DNA of 6,114 nt from NCBI GenBank assembly GCA_016297645.1, contig JAEDGF010000098.1, positions 1 to 6,114 on the forward strand, written 5' to 3'. Source of the DNA: Clostridiaceae bacterium (lineage in GTDB: Bacteria; Bacillota; Clostridia; Oscillospirales; Acutalibacteraceae). The notes under the pieces are model-generated. The model saw only the letters and a program-made list of their open reading frames with translations, was not told where the DNA came from and searched no databases. How positions within the stretch are numbered: position 1 is the first letter of the stretch; every line of letters begins with the position of its first letter. The translations under genes were made by a program, and so were the position numbers. Below are positions 5,869-6,114 of this stretch, in pieces.

Positions 5869-6021
5869 TTTGTCCGTACAAAAAAACTCGTCCGGATAAA
5901 GCGAACAAACACAACAAAGCAGATTCGCACAGACAAAGCGAAAAACGAAGTACATTCGCGCGGGCAAAAAATGCAGTGAAGTAAATTCGTGCGAATAAAA
6001 GCGAAATAAATTCGCGCGAGT
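5869..6021. repeat. Array of six degenerate palindromic 12-mers in the transporter 3' UTR
   Basis: The clearest units are at 5954-5965 (ATTCGCGCGGGC), 5985-5996 (ATTCGTGCGAAT, arms ATTCG/CGAAT) and 6010-6021 (ATTCGCGCGAGT). More degraded ones are at 5923-5934 (ATTCGCACAGAC), 5886-5897 (ACTCGTCCGGAT) and 5869-5880 (TTTGTCCGTACA). The inferred ideal, ATTCGCGCGAAT, is a perfect palindrome. Each unit is followed by an A-run, several then by GCGAA and GAAGT-like words. Start-to-start distances are 17, 37, 31, 31 and 25 nt. The array lies between the stop codon and the terminator, so it should be transcribed. The strand assignment is arbitrary because the core is palindromic. Confidence 0.6.
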
Positions 6022-6042
6022 AAAAAAATACAACAACGCAAA

Positions 6043-6087
6043 CGGCAGCCGACGCGGTTTTTCTCCGCACCGGCTGCCGCGATTTTT
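6043..6087 (+). terminator. Rho-independent terminator of the transporter gene
   Basis: CGGCAGCCG (6043-6051) pairs perfectly with CGGCTGCCG (6071-6079); after a 2x2 internal loop the stem continues GCGG/CCGC (6054-6057 with 6065-6068) around a 7-nt loop. It is followed by CGA and five T residues (6083-6087). The minus-strand reading lacks an immediate T-tract, so it should act on plus-strand transcription, about 190 nt after the stop. Confidence 0.72.
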
Positions 6088-6114
6088 CCGTTGCCGCGCC
6101 GCCTTTTCCCTGTT

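Noticed and set aside
5869..6021. Possible CRISPR array
   Set aside because: The repeated core is only about 12 bp and degenerate, the spacing varies from 17 to 37 nt, the spacers resemble each other, and there are no cas genes.
5169..6041. Long minus-strand open frame (290 codons) antisense to the transporter tail and the 3' repeats
   Set aside because: It lies opposite a convincing gene, its product is an F/R/C-rich sequence generated by translating the complement of K/E/A codons and the repeat array, and it has no recognisable motif. The same holds for the overlapping minus-strand frame at 5693-6070.

Overview
The window looks like a chromosomal fragment from a Gram-positive, low-to-mid GC anaerobe, most likely an uncultured Clostridia member of the gut type (Oscillospirales or Christensenellales style). 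This rests on the stand-alone YpsC-type RlmL-like methyltransferase, purine-rich Shine-Dalgarno sites (GGAG, GGGGAG, AAGGGA), sigma-A-like promoters, and a GPH-type transporter with a long charged tail. The lineage is an inference from gene style; no marker gene here fixes it.

The left half (about 1-3300) is a minus-strand transcription unit, read from right to left. It holds a THUMP-domain class I RNA methyltransferase (3258-2143), an OmpR/PhoB-type response regulator (2123-1446) and a HAMP-type membrane sensor histidine kinase (1390-257). Gaps are 19 and 55 nt, each downstream gene has its own Shine-Dalgarno site, and no terminator separates them. A sigma-A-like promoter lies at 3321-3293 and a strong hairpin with a T-tract at 45-8 closes the unit after a roughly 210-nt 3' untranslated region. 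The kinase and regulator form a complete two-component system: H144 would pass phosphate to D52 of the regulator, which would bind DNA through its winged helix. Its stimulus and targets are not shown by the sequence.

The right half (about 3400-6090) is a single plus-strand gene for a 787-residue protein. It has a 12-helix MelB/GPH-like transporter body (residues about 30-470) followed by a roughly 315-residue cytoplasmic, highly charged, alpha-helical tail with no recognised domain. By eye, the body has lost the acidic residues that bind cation and sugar in MelB. The gene has a good extended -10 promoter (3406-3434), a short leader with a hairpin, and a 190-nt 3' untranslated region made largely of degenerate palindromic 12-mers, ending at a rho-independent terminator (6043-6087).

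The divergent intergenic region (3259-3488) carries both promoters and a perfect 11-bp inverted repeat plus a smaller palindrome between them, which are candidate operator sites. The least explained elements are the transporter tail, the palindromic 3' repeat array and the link between an rRNA-modification gene and a two-component system. No RNA genes, insertion sequences, CRISPR arrays or broken genes were seen.
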